NCBI GenBank assembly: GCA_018303515.1
Contig: JAGVXZ010000006.1
Coordinates: 1-29,298, forward strand
DNA length: 29,298 bases
Source of the DNA: Candidatus Woesearchaeota archaeon
Lineage (GTDB): Archaea > Nanobdellota > Nanobdellia > SCGC-AAA011-G17 > GW2011-AR18
Direction: 5' to 3'
This document shows, one piece after another, positions 1-7,834 of the stretch (the stretch's first letter is position 1; the number at the start of each line of letters is the position of its first letter). The notes under the pieces are model-generated. The model searched no databases. It had not been told where the DNA came from and saw only the letters and a list, made by a program, of their open reading frames with translations. Position numbers and translations under genes: made by a program.

Positions 1-1182
1 TACATCACAGACTTATTCAATAATTTAATCAAAGAACCAAAAAACACCTCAAATAATAACGAAAAGTCATTCACACCTTATATCTTTGAAACTGAACAGG
101 TTTTTATGATCCACAATGAATTAATCTTTATAGATTGTAATAATACAAATAATAACACCAAAACCAACAAAACGATTATTATCAAAGGTAATAAAATAAA
201 AGAATCAAAAATCGGAATAAGTAAAATAGATAAGACCCTAGAATTTGGTGACACATTGTGGGCAAATTTAGAGATCTATAAAGGTAATTCCTCAAATGGG
301 AGATTAGATATTTATTTACAGAGAGGAGAAGATAGAATCACAAAAAAATCAAAACTAGACTTGAAAACAAATTATCAGGAATATAAACTCTCAATTCCAA
401 TAAATATTCCATTTGATTGCCAAAATAAGTTTGAAAATGGGACATATAGATTGATAATTGAAGGATTTGATTTAATAGAAGAAACTGAAGTAAACATTGC
501 TGGAAGAAAAGAAATTTGTTTTAATATCATGAAAGAAAAAGATAACAACACGAATAAGATTAAAGAATCACAAGAAGAAATAAAAGAAGGCAATATAAAA
601 TTAGAACTCATTAATTATCCCAAAGAAATAGAAATAGATCAAGAATTCCAAGTTGAACTTAGAATAGATAATCAAAAATTTACTAAACAAAAAATTTCAA
701 TTTATAGTTATGTTTACTCAGGACCGATTTCAATTTCAGGAGAAAGAGAAGAAAATAAACAAGAATTTGAAATAGATACAAATTCTCAAAAGGAAATTAA
801 ATTAAAAAATAAAGTTTTCAAATTTAAAAACAATACTAAACTAAAAATAAAATATACCATAGATGGTAAAGACAATGAAATAACCGAATCTATAAATGTA
901 TTATTAAAAGAAGAAGAAGCAGCAGAACAATATACTGAAACTGAAAAATATCAACCCAGTGCATTAAACTCAATTACAACAAATGCAATATATGAATCCT
1001 CTGGAGAAGTCTCCAAAAAGTATGGTCTTTATATTCTTATTGGCACCCTCATATTAATTATAACACTCTTTGGAATCAAAAATGAGTTTTACAATAAGAA
1101 CAATAATAGAAATAGTGGGTTTCCCAAAAGAACACGTGAATTCGACTCTTCAAAAAGTAGTAGAAAAAATCAAAACTACTAA
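1..1182 (+). CDS. Partial surface protein, C-terminal membrane anchor
   Basis: The reading frame is open from the first base of the window, so the ATG at 106 is probably internal and the N-terminus lies outside. The product is lysine/asparagine/glutamate-rich with alternating hydrophobic beta-strand-like segments, as in Ig-like extracellular domains. Near the C-terminus is one clear membrane segment (YGLYILIGTLILIITLFG) followed by a polar, basic tail of about 35 residues. Just before the membrane comes a YESS motif, which I recall from surface proteins of DPANN archaea. The expected topology is therefore outside-in with a short cytoplasmic tail. No enzyme motif is visible. The last 101 nt overlap the next gene in another frame. 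The membrane-anchored surface role is an inference from topology; the function is unknown. Confidence 0.7.
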   Translation, partial: YITDLFNNLIKEPKNTSNNNEKSFTPYIFETEQVFMIHNELIFIDCNNTNNNTKTNKTIIIKGNKIKESKIGISKIDKTLEFGDTLWANLEIYKGNSSNGRLDIYLQRGEDRITKKSKLDLKTNYQEYKLSIPINIPFDCQNKFENGTYRLIIEGFDLIEETEVNIAGRKEICFNIMKEKDNNTNKIKESQEEIKEGNIKLELINYPKEIEIDQEFQVELRIDNQKFTKQKISIYSYVYSGPISISGEREENKQEFEIDTNSQKEIKLKNKVFKFKNNTKLKIKYTIDGKDNEITESINVLLKEEEAAEQYTETEKYQPSALNSITTNAIYESSGEVSKKYGLYILIGTLILIITLFGIKNEFYNKNNNRNSGFPKRTREFDSSKSSRKNQNY

Positions 1183-1486
1183 AAATTATGAAGTAGTAAG
1201 TTCATATCAAGAAGAGCCCATAAAAAATGAAAAGATTTTCTCAGCTTTTACTGAACTTGAATTAAAGATAGATACGCTTCAAAACCTTTTCTTATTTTGT
1301 TTTGATTATCTTCCTTCATCAGTAGAAATTTTAGATAAAACAGAATTAAATCTCCAAACAAAAGATTTCTCTAATGGTTTAAATGATATGCTTTTAAGAT
1401 TGCATAGATATCATACTGGAATAGCAAACTTACATGCTGCACATGAAAAATTAAAAGAAGAAATTACTCCTCAAGAGAAACACTAA
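1082..1486 (+). CDS. Small conserved-looking protein of unknown function
   Basis: A soluble protein of about 134 residues using the ATG at 1082 (an alternative ATG lies at 1070). The N-terminal part (SFTIRTIIEIVGFPKEHV) reads like a beta-strand and helix of a compact alpha/beta domain. The rest is helical, with a motif around FDYLPSSVEI and an ending rich in histidine and charged residues. The start lies inside the upstream gene, in another frame, with a 101-nt overlap. The overlapped part is well-formed protein here, while the upstream frame there encodes only a polar tail, so this frame is probably the constrained one. It resembles short hypothetical proteins I recall from DPANN genomes but I cannot name a family. 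The 3' end meets the opposing gene at 1489 with almost no gap. Confidence 0.65.
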   Translation: MSFTIRTIIEIVGFPKEHVNSTLQKVVEKIKTTKNYEVVSSYQEEPIKNEKIFSAFTELELKIDTLQNLFLFCFDYLPSSVEILDKTELNLQTKDFSNGLNDMLLRLHRYHTGIANLHAAHEKLKEEITPQEKH

Positions 1487-1488
1487 AT

Positions 1489-2682
1489 TCACCAACCCAT
1501 TCTTTTTCCAGTTTTAGATTTCTTATAAAATACAAAGACCAGAAATATTATAATTATTAATATAATTCCAAAAATCCATATCCCTATATTCTTCTCCTCT
1601 TCTTTTAGTTCCTCATCAATTATAATTTTTTCAGGCTCTTTAATCTCAACTAAAGTAGGTTCTGGATCAATCTCTCGCCCTTTCAAATCAAGAATAAAAG
1701 GAATAGAAGCAAAAACACCTTCCTCTGTAATAATAGTTAAATCTCCCTCATAATGCCCTATTTTATCTTTCATTGGATTAACAATTACATTTATTTCTCC
1801 TACTTCCTCAGGATCTAAATTACTCTTTTCTAAATTAAAACTAACAACTTCAATAAGACTTTCACTTAAATTTACCTTTAAATTATGTAATTTAACAGAA
1901 CCTGTATTTTTAAAATAAACTGGACCTTGTAAATCCTTTCCAAATTCTAAACTCACTTCAATAATTTCAACTTCATTTAATTCTTTATTAAATTCTATTC
2001 TTGCATCTTTATCTTCTTCAACAGTCTCATTAACATCCCCTTCTTTCACTTCTTCTTTAAATAAATAAATTGGAATGGAATAACTAGAATTCCCATATTC
2101 AATATTAAGTCTTCCTTCTGAATTTTTTTTCACATCTGTTTTTAATTCAATAGTTTTAGTTCCTGAAACTGTAAACTCAGTTTCACTCAATTGTAAAAAA
2201 TCCCCTACAATACTTAATTTTACAGCAGATTCTCCTACCAACTTAAAATTAAGAATGGGATTATCCTTCTTTTCTAAATTCATATAAATTATTCCTGGAC
2301 TTACGCTAATTCCAGTTAGATCATTAATCACTAAACTTTTTTCAAAAGAAACTTTAACTAAATTATCTCCTTTAGTATATTTTACATCTTCAAGAACAAG
2401 TTTATAATCTCCAGAGATTAAAGGCAAATTAAAATTCACGAAATATTTTGTTTCGCTCATCTTCACTAAATTAACAGAAATTCCTTGATTTTCACTATCC
2501 TTCTTTAACTTTATATTCGCAGTAGTTAAATCTCCAGAAAGTTGAACATTATTTATTTCAATTTCAAATTGTAAAGTTTCTCCTTTGCTATAATTTTCTT
2601 TCATAAAATTAATTTCAATATCCTCTGCAAGAACTAAATTAGAGAATAATACCACTATCAAAACAAAAACTAATCTCCTCAT
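1489..2682 (-). CDS. Secreted Ig-like protein with C-terminal membrane anchor
   Basis: A 397-residue protein. It has an N-terminal signal peptide (basic MRRL, hydrophobic core, likely cleavage after LVLA), a long beta-strand-rich ectodomain, an acidic stalk (residues about 335-365, rich in E and P) and one membrane segment near the end (IGIWIFGIILIIIIFLVFVF) followed by a basic tail ending GKRMGW. Segments such as VYFKNTGSVKLHNLKV look like the NEW3/CARDB class of Ig-like domains found in archaeal surface proteins. The start codon overlaps the stop of the upstream gene by 4 nt (ATGA, 2679-2682), so the two are translated from one message. Probably a surface or cell-envelope partner of that upstream protein. 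No catalytic motif is seen. Confidence 0.75.
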   Translation of the reverse strand: MRRLVFVLIVVLFSNLVLAEDIEINFMKENYSKGETLQFEIEINNVQLSGDLTTANIKLKKDSENQGISVNLVKMSETKYFVNFNLPLISGDYKLVLEDVKYTKGDNLVKVSFEKSLVINDLTGISVSPGIIYMNLEKKDNPILNFKLVGESAVKLSIVGDFLQLSETEFTVSGTKTIELKTDVKKNSEGRLNIEYGNSSYSIPIYLFKEEVKEGDVNETVEEDKDARIEFNKELNEVEIIEVSLEFGKDLQGPVYFKNTGSVKLHNLKVNLSESLIEVVSFNLEKSNLDPEEVGEINVIVNPMKDKIGHYEGDLTIITEEGVFASIPFILDLKGREIDPEPTLVEIKEPEKIIIDEELKEEEKNIGIWIFGIILIIIIFLVFVFYKKSKTGKRMGW

Positions 2683-4397
2683 TTTTTTCCTTCAAGTAAT
2701 TTTGCAGCTTCCTTCAATGACTTATCTAATTCATCCTCTTCTTTTGATCTTATATTTGGTCTTATAGGCCTTTGAATTGGTTGAGGGCTATTAACTTGTG
2801 GTCTCGGTCTTTGACTTATTTGTCTTTGATATTGTTCAAATGAAGTCTTTGATTTTTTCTTAAATAAACCTCCATTTTTTTTGAATTTTTGATAACCAAA
2901 GTATCCACCAACAAGAGCTATTAATATTAAAATAACCCATAGCCACCATAAACTACTTTCTTCTTCTTCATAAATACCAGAACCAACATCTGCAGATCCA
3001 AAATCTCCACCCGGCTCAGGAAAATCTGGGCTTATTTTTGTTCCATCTCCATCAAAAGTACTACATGTTTTGTCACAACCTCCACCACAATCAATTCCTT
3101 CTTCACCAACATCTAATTTTAGATTAAAGCATTCACATCCAGGAAAATTAAAGCAAGATCCATCATTACAATCAAAGAATCCATCTCCATCATCATCAAG
3201 TTCGTTATCACAAATTTCATTATCGCTTGTGCCAGAGATACTAGTACCAGAAGTAGTTACTACTGGAGCAACATTCCCTTTTCCAAAATCTCCACCCATA
3301 AGTGCAATTAAAGAAATAGAAGTTTCCCTTATCTTCTCAAACCACGCACCATTAATAGAAACTGTATTTTCCAAATACTTTCTTCCTCTTGAAAAACTAT
3401 CACTCTCTCCAAATCCTTGTAAAGAGATTACAGCCATAGCAGTACTGAAGATATTATTATCCCAAGATCCATCCCTCAATGATTGGGTTTCAACTAACTC
3501 TTGTAAAAAGCTTTTTTCTCCAAAAGTTCTACCCAAAATTGCTCTATACAAATTATCATTTTGTAAGTTACTTTGTAAATATGTTTTAACCCCCATTTCC
3601 TCTAATTTTTCATTACCCAAAATCTCTTTTATTGCAAAGGCTGCATAAACAGAACTTTCATAATCACAATTATTTCTCAAATCACTTTGAGCAAAACATC
3701 CATTAGGTATTTTAAAATCAGCCTTTCCCTCTTTTTCTTTCAGAATATAATAATTATTTCCCTTAACATGTATCAAAGATATTACTGCTCTTTGTAATGC
3801 TCTACAATCAGTAACAATAACAGATTTCTGTGAATTTAAAAGTCCATTATTCAAATGGGCCGCAATATTGATAAAATAACCAATATCACCGGCAGGCCCA
3901 TTGATCCTATTACCTTTTAATGTAAACCTCTTTTCCCCAGATTCAATTTCAGGATCTTCAGAATATGAAACTATACACTCAGCCCCTTCAGGTCCTTCTC
4001 CCTCAATTTGTATTCTCCATTCACCCTCACTATATCCTCTTAAATTCCCTTTTAACCACTCTAATTGTTTATTTACATCATTTCCAGTTGACCCTAAGGC
4101 TAACATTGCTAATGATGTATCAATTGTATTACAATTCAACTCTGGAAAACATCCTTCTTCTGATTGAAAACCATTTAATCTTTCTAATAAAGAAGCAACT
4201 TGTTCTCTCTTCCCAACTTTATTTAATGCTATAATAGAAAAAACCAAATCCTGAAATTCAATATTTTCATTAGTATTATTCACTAACCATTCAATAGTAT
4301 TCTTTTGATTAAATACTGGTTGTTCCGGTAACTCTTGTGCAAAAACAATTAAACTTAAAAAAATAACTAACAGAACAATCAATACCACCTTTTTCAT
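2679..4397 (-). CDS. Secreted alpha/alpha-toroid (prenyltransferase-fold-like) surface protein
   Basis: A 572-residue protein with a signal peptide (residues 1-20, ending VFAQ). A helical-repeat ectodomain carries motifs of the terpenoid-cyclase / prenyltransferase alpha-alpha toroid, such as DTSLAMLALGSTG (about residue 94) and RDGSWDNNIFSTAMAVISL (about 308-326), the latter resembling a QW motif. Then come a Cys- and Asp-rich segment near 390-440 (DDDGDGFFDCNDGSC, calcium-loop-like, with several paired cysteines), a membrane helix near 482-500 and a basic, proline-rich cytoplasmic tail ending in a charged helix. The acidic residues of a true cyclase active site are not obvious, so a binding or scaffolding role is more likely than catalysis. 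It is first in a two-gene operon with the Ig-like protein (4-nt overlap). Confidence 0.75.
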   Translation of the reverse strand: MKKVVLIVLLVIFLSLIVFAQELPEQPVFNQKNTIEWLVNNTNENIEFQDLVFSIIALNKVGKREQVASLLERLNGFQSEEGCFPELNCNTIDTSLAMLALGSTGNDVNKQLEWLKGNLRGYSEGEWRIQIEGEGPEGAECIVSYSEDPEIESGEKRFTLKGNRINGPAGDIGYFINIAAHLNNGLLNSQKSVIVTDCRALQRAVISLIHVKGNNYYILKEKEGKADFKIPNGCFAQSDLRNNCDYESSVYAAFAIKEILGNEKLEEMGVKTYLQSNLQNDNLYRAILGRTFGEKSFLQELVETQSLRDGSWDNNIFSTAMAVISLQGFGESDSFSRGRKYLENTVSINGAWFEKIRETSISLIALMGGDFGKGNVAPVVTTSGTSISGTSDNEICDNELDDDGDGFFDCNDGSCFNFPGCECFNLKLDVGEEGIDCGGGCDKTCSTFDGDGTKISPDFPEPGGDFGSADVGSGIYEEEESSLWWLWVILILIALVGGYFGYQKFKKNGGLFKKKSKTSFEQYQRQISQRPRPQVNSPQPIQRPIRPNIRSKEEDELDKSLKEAAKLLEGKK

Positions 4398-4420
4398 ATA
4401 ATCCTTTTAAGAGTAATTTA

Positions 4421-4428
4421 TTTAAAAG
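4421..4428 (+). promoter_or_regulatory. TATA-like box for the kinase-like gene
   Basis: TTTAAAAG lies 24-31 nt before the TTG start at 4452, the spacing expected for an archaeal TATA box driving a leaderless transcript. This supports the unusual TTG start. Confidence 0.45.
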
Positions 4429-4451
4429 CTTTTCTAATAAGAAATTATAAA

Positions 4452-5003
4452 TTGATACCACAAAAATATAAAAAATATAATCCTACATACTTTGATAAAG
4501 GAAAAAGAGGTTTTATTTTTAGATTTAAAAAAGATAAAAAAGATTATTCTCTCAAGATTAAAAGACCAGACTCAGAAGCAATTGAAAGATTAAAAAATGA
4601 AGCAAAATATCTTAAAATTTTAAATAAATATGGAATAGGACCAAAACTAGTTAGTAAAGGTAAAGATTACATTGTTTATGAATTTGTAGATGGAAAATTA
4701 TTAAAGGATATAAAATTAAATAAAGAACAGACAAAAGAAATTTTAAGACAATGTTTTATTTTAGACAAGCTAAAACTAAACAAAATGGAAATGCATCACC
4801 CTTTGAAACATATTATAATTAATAAAAAAATAAATCTAATTGATTTTGAAAGAACTTATAAGACAGAAAAACCAAAAAATGTAACACAATTCTTACAATT
4901 CTTAAAAACTAATTACAAGATTAGAATCTCTTTAAATTTAATAAGAGAATATAAACAATTTCAGAATGAAACTTCTTTTAATAAAATTCTTTCTTCTCTT
5001 TGA
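4452..5003 (+). CDS. Minimal protein-kinase-like protein (COG2112 type)
   Basis: A 183-residue protein with a reduced eukaryotic-like kinase core. The nucleotide-binding lysine is in YSLKIKRP (K35), the helix-C glutamate in the NEAKYLKIL segment (E50) and the hinge-like stretch in YIVYEFVDGKLL. The catalytic loop is reduced to HPLKHIIIN (about 116-124) with no aspartate in the usual HxD place, and the DFG equivalent is LIDFERT (D131). This matches the archaeal predicted Ser/Thr kinase group COG2112 as I remember it, where the altered loop is a family trait. The start is TTG; no ATG precedes the conserved region. It is divergent from the surface-protein operon. Whether it phosphorylates proteins or another substrate cannot be told from sequence. 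Confidence 0.7.
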   Translation: MIPQKYKKYNPTYFDKGKRGFIFRFKKDKKDYSLKIKRPDSEAIERLKNEAKYLKILNKYGIGPKLVSKGKDYIVYEFVDGKLLKDIKLNKEQTKEILRQCFILDKLKLNKMEMHHPLKHIIINKKINLIDFERTYKTEKPKNVTQFLQFLKTNYKIRISLNLIREYKQFQNETSFNKILSSL

Positions 5004-5036
5004 ATAAAATCCTTTAACCTAAAAGAGATTCGTTAA

Positions 5037-5108
5037 AGCCTCAAGAGGGATTTGAACCCCCGACCCTCTGCTTACAAGGCAGATGCTCTACCACTGAGCT
5101 ATTGAGGC
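5037..5108 (-). tRNA. tRNA-Thr (UGU)
   Basis: The minus strand folds into a full cloverleaf: acceptor GCCTCAA/TTGAGGC, D arm GCTC...GAGC, anticodon stem TCTGC/GCAGA with loop CTTGTAA (anticodon TGT), and T arm with loop TTCAAAT. The discriminator is U and CCA is not encoded. No intron is seen. Confidence 0.95.
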
Positions 5109-5172
5109 AATGATTTTAACAAAATCAAAGAATATAATTAACTTATAAAACTTACCAATAAGAATTAAAAAA

Positions 5173-5727
5173 TTACTTAGTAATACAAAACTTTTTTATT
5201 AAAGAAACACTAATTGGTGTCACTTTTTTCAACTCGAAACTTAACATTTTCTGAATCTCAAAATTTAAAATAGACTTAACAATTCCAGAATAACTTTTTT
5301 CTAATACATATTTAGAGATTAATTCCTTCACATTTCTTCTAACATCAGTTGCAGTTTTGTTAGAAACTAAACTTTTGGTAATTATAACCGGTTTTATAAT
5401 AACATTGATTTTATCTTTTGTCACACATTTAAAAGAATCTTCTATTTTAGTTTTATTCCTTTTTGTTATTCTTTTTATGTGTGAAGGAATTATTTCTAAT
5501 CCACTAAAATTAGTGTGAACACATCCATCTTTAACTGCACAAGCTTCAAAAGTAACACGCGTATTTTGTTTCTTTATATCTCTTGTTAAATGCATTAGAT
5601 TCACCTGCATTTTTCTTCCAATTAAATCTTCAGGTTCCATACAATATGAAGGTCCAAGCTCAATTGAATTGAATTCTTTCGGGGCTAACATCTCAACCCA
5701 CCTTTTTTTAATCTTCTTTACAGCCAT
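5173..5727 (-). CDS. rps3ae: Small-subunit ribosomal protein eS1 (S3Ae)
   Basis: A 184-residue protein matching the eS1/S3Ae family of the archaeal and eukaryotic 30S/40S platform. Recognisable parts are the basic N-terminus with KKRWVEMLAPKEF, the segment PEDLIGRKMQVNLMHLTRD, and the central strand KPVIITKSLVSNK followed by VRRNVKELISKYV. The length is a little short for archaeal eS1 (about 200). It follows the uS15 and DHH genes on the same strand, a grouping found across archaea. A TATA-like box inside the 37-nt gap at 5750-5758 suggests that it also has its own promoter. Confidence 0.95.
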   Translation of the reverse strand: MAVKKIKKRWVEMLAPKEFNSIELGPSYCMEPEDLIGRKMQVNLMHLTRDIKKQNTRVTFEACAVKDGCVHTNFSGLEIIPSHIKRITKRNKTKIEDSFKCVTKDKINVIIKPVIITKSLVSNKTATDVRRNVKELISKYVLEKSYSGIVKSILNFEIQKMLSFELKKVTPISVSLIKKFCITK

Positions 5728-5749
5728 ATTTCTAACGCAAACAACCCTA

Positions 5750-5758
5750 TTTTATAAA
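5750..5758 (-). promoter_or_regulatory. TATA-like box for eS1
   Basis: On the minus strand this reads as a TTTATAAAA-type box 23-31 nt before the eS1 start at 5727. It sits next to the stop codon of the upstream DHH gene, so eS1 may be transcribed apart from the uS15-DHH message. Confidence 0.45.
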
Positions 5759-5763
5759 GCTTA

Positions 5764-7089
5764 CTACTTAACAATCTCCTCAATTTTTTTATTTTCAAGC
5801 TTTAATACTAACTTTTTCATGAATTCTTCTTCATAACTTTGAGAGATAGTAAAATACAGCCCTTCATTTATTATATAGTCTTTCAATCCAAGATCTTTAG
5901 CTAAATTTTCAAATAATTTATCTTGTTCATTTTCAATTGTTGATAATAAAATCCTTATGTTTGCATCACCATCCATAGTATAATTTATAACACTCAAAAA
6001 AATTCCCTTCTCAAAAATTAAAGATCTCCTTACAATCTCCAACCCCTTTTCAATAATATATTCTTTAAAATTTGATTCTAAATTAAGTATAATTAAATTA
6101 TTCTTCTCATCCTTTCTCTTATTATTTATCCATTTCAAAAATTTAATCATTTCTTCTTTAAATGAATCAAAATAAAATAAAATTTCTCTCTTGAAAGTTT
6201 TATCTCCCAAAAAAGAACTGATAACAAAACTACCTTTATTCATTTTACAACAAGAATCAATAACTTCAATTAAACCATGCACATCTTTAATAATAGAATC
6301 ATCTTTTTCCTCTTTTAATAAATAGACTGATCCAAAAATCTCTCTTTTAGTTATTTTCCCCAACATGGTTATTAATACCGCAGAATATAATCTCTTTAAT
6401 TCTTCATCACTTAAATCCATAAATTTTTTATTCTCTAATTTATTATTTTTTAAAAATCTTGATACTTCATTTCCAGATCCTGATAATTCAGGAAAAAATG
6501 GGAAATATGAATTCATCAATACATCTTTTAAATCCAATGTTCTTCCATAAAATCCTTGTAAACTTTTTGCAACAATTAATTTATTTGACTTCAGAGCACT
6601 TTCTAATAAAAAAGTATCAAAACTTGACGGTTCAATTAAAGATCCAATAAATCCCAAATATCCCATTCCAAAATTAGTTTTATTTAATTCTTTTGCAAAT
6701 AAGTAACTCAAACCTGATAAAGAAATAAAATTATTCTCTAAACAAGGGTTTAAAATATTAATATTAAAATTCCTATCTACCTTATCAGAATTATCAATTA
6801 TAAATATTATTTTATCTTTTATTAAAGACTTTATCTGACTTATTTTCTCTGACCCGGATCCTAAAAAAATAATTGACTTACTTGAATCATAGTTTAATTC
6901 TAACAAACTTTGATCTTTAATCTCATCTTCAAGTGAAAGGCTAAAATTATATTTTTCTTTTTGAAATGCTTTAATTAAAATAATTGAAGAAAGTATTCCA
7001 TTAACATTATTCTTTGCTACAATTTTTATAGGAAACTTTTTAGTTTCTTTAAACTGACTAACAAACTTAGTAACCTCTAACTCTAGCAT
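5764..7089 (-). CDS. DHH-family RecJ/GAN/Cdc45-like protein with lost metal ligands
   Basis: A 441-residue protein with the overall order of an archaeal RecJ-like (GAN) DHH-DHHA1 protein, lying between uS15 and eS1 where I recall archaeal recJ-like genes often sit. The catalytic motifs are degenerate. Motif I, normally H-x-DADG, is KNNVNG (residues 26-31). Motif II, normally FLDLGS, is FLGSGS (75-80). Motif III, normally DHH, is DNS (99-101). Structural parts such as LNPCLENN and LSGLSYLFAKEL remain. The C-terminal DHHA1-like part (DGDANIRILLST) lacks a GGGH signature. It is therefore probably not a nuclease. Eukaryotic Cdc45 and some archaeal RecJ homologues are inactive members of this family that bind GINS and MCM, so a Cdc45-like replication role is the best inference. 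Confidence 0.75.
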   Translation of the reverse strand: MLELEVTKFVSQFKETKKFPIKIVAKNNVNGILSSIILIKAFQKEKYNFSLSLEDEIKDQSLLELNYDSSKSIIFLGSGSEKISQIKSLIKDKIIFIIDNSDKVDRNFNINILNPCLENNFISLSGLSYLFAKELNKTNFGMGYLGFIGSLIEPSSFDTFLLESALKSNKLIVAKSLQGFYGRTLDLKDVLMNSYFPFFPELSGSGNEVSRFLKNNKLENKKFMDLSDEELKRLYSAVLITMLGKITKREIFGSVYLLKEEKDDSIIKDVHGLIEVIDSCCKMNKGSFVISSFLGDKTFKREILFYFDSFKEEMIKFLKWINNKRKDEKNNLIILNLESNFKEYIIEKGLEIVRRSLIFEKGIFLSVINYTMDGDANIRILLSTIENEQDKLFENLAKDLGLKDYIINEGLYFTISQSYEEEFMKKLVLKLENKKIEEIVK

Positions 7090-7096
7090 TATAAAA

Positions 7097-7552
7097 TTAA
7101 TTTACAAGCAATTTAGCTTGTTCTTTATTATATTTCCAACCTTGAGGTAAAACACATTTTTTAATATAATATTTTATTAGTTTTCTAATTTTTGATGAAG
7201 TTAAGGTTAATCCCCTTTTAGAAGGTTGATCATGTTTATTTTTCTCAAGATGTGCATAAATCACAATTTCCCTTCTTATTAAATTAGCTAAATCGTCTGG
7301 AATTTTTCCAACCAGCTTATTTTTATTTAAAATATGTAAAACTGATTTTTTAGTTATTTCTCTTATACTTGGAATTCCATAAGAATCTCTTAAAATTAAA
7401 CCTATTTTTGCAGGTCCATTTCCTTGTTTGGCTAATTTAACAACTAATTGTTCAATTTCAGCAGGCTTATACTTTATCCATTTTAAATCTTGAGATTTCA
7501 ATGGTTTTTTAGAACCAGACTTACCCTTCTTCCTTGAATACATACGTGCCAT
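7097..7552 (-). CDS. rps15: Small-subunit ribosomal protein uS15
   Basis: A 151-residue archaeal/eukaryotic-length uS15. It has the basic N-terminal extension (MARMYSRKKGKSGSKKP), the conserved GNGPAKIGLILRDSYGIP segment and the helical core with HLEKNKHDQPSKRGLTLTSSKIRKL, which contacts 16S rRNA. It is the first gene of the uS15-DHH-eS1 cluster, with a 7-nt gap to the DHH gene. A hairpin lies just before its start (7565-7589) and could be a leader for autoregulation. Confidence 0.97.
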   Translation of the reverse strand: MARMYSRKKGKSGSKKPLKSQDLKWIKYKPAEIEQLVVKLAKQGNGPAKIGLILRDSYGIPSIREITKKSVLHILNKNKLVGKIPDDLANLIRREIVIYAHLEKNKHDQPSKRGLTLTSSKIRKLIKYYIKKCVLPQGWKYNKEQAKLLVN

Positions 7553-7564
7553 ATTTTTACTGAT

Positions 7565-7623
7565 GTAAGGAAGCCCATTACTGCCTTACTCTATTTTTTT
7601 GGAATATCTCCTCTTTTTTAAAG
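7565..7623 (-). promoter_or_regulatory. TATA-like box and leader hairpin of uS15
   Basis: On the minus strand a TATA-like CTTTAAAAA (7615-7623) would place transcription start near 7590. Immediately downstream is an inverted repeat, GTAAGG/CCTTAC (7584-7589 with 7565-7570) around a 13-nt loop, ending 12 nt before the ATG. Many other genes here look leaderless, so a leader made almost entirely of a hairpin is notable. A regulatory role is only an inference. Confidence 0.4.
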
Positions 7624-7693
7624 CTTTTTATCTTATTTTTTCCACAAAAATATTTTATCAACTATTTCTCTTCTTTATATTTAAAAATTTAAA

Positions 7694-7766
7694 TAGCCCC
7701 GGGCAGATTCGAACTGCCGTCCCTGGCTCCAAAGGCCAGTATACTTGGCCGCTATACTACGGGGCT
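7694..7766 (-). tRNA. tRNA-Gln (UUG)
   Basis: The minus strand gives a full cloverleaf: acceptor AGCCCCG/CGGGGCT, D arm GTATA...TATAC, anticodon stem CTGGC/GCCAG with loop CTTTGGA (anticodon TTG), and T arm GGCAG/CTGCC with loop TTCGAAT. The discriminator is A and CCA is not encoded. No intron is seen. Confidence 0.95.
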
Positions 7767-7834
7767 ATGTATACCTCTTGGTTTTAACCCTATTATTTTA
7801 AACTTTTCGGAATTTTTTCTTATGAAAATAAAGA

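Noticed and set aside
3070..3648. Long frame on the plus strand (192 codons)
   Set aside because: It is the antisense of the toroid protein, rich in Ser/Pro/Leu, with no domain or promoter.
7599..7787. 62-codon frame across tRNA-Gln
   Set aside because: It runs over the tRNA gene on the opposite strand and its end encodes only the tRNA complement.
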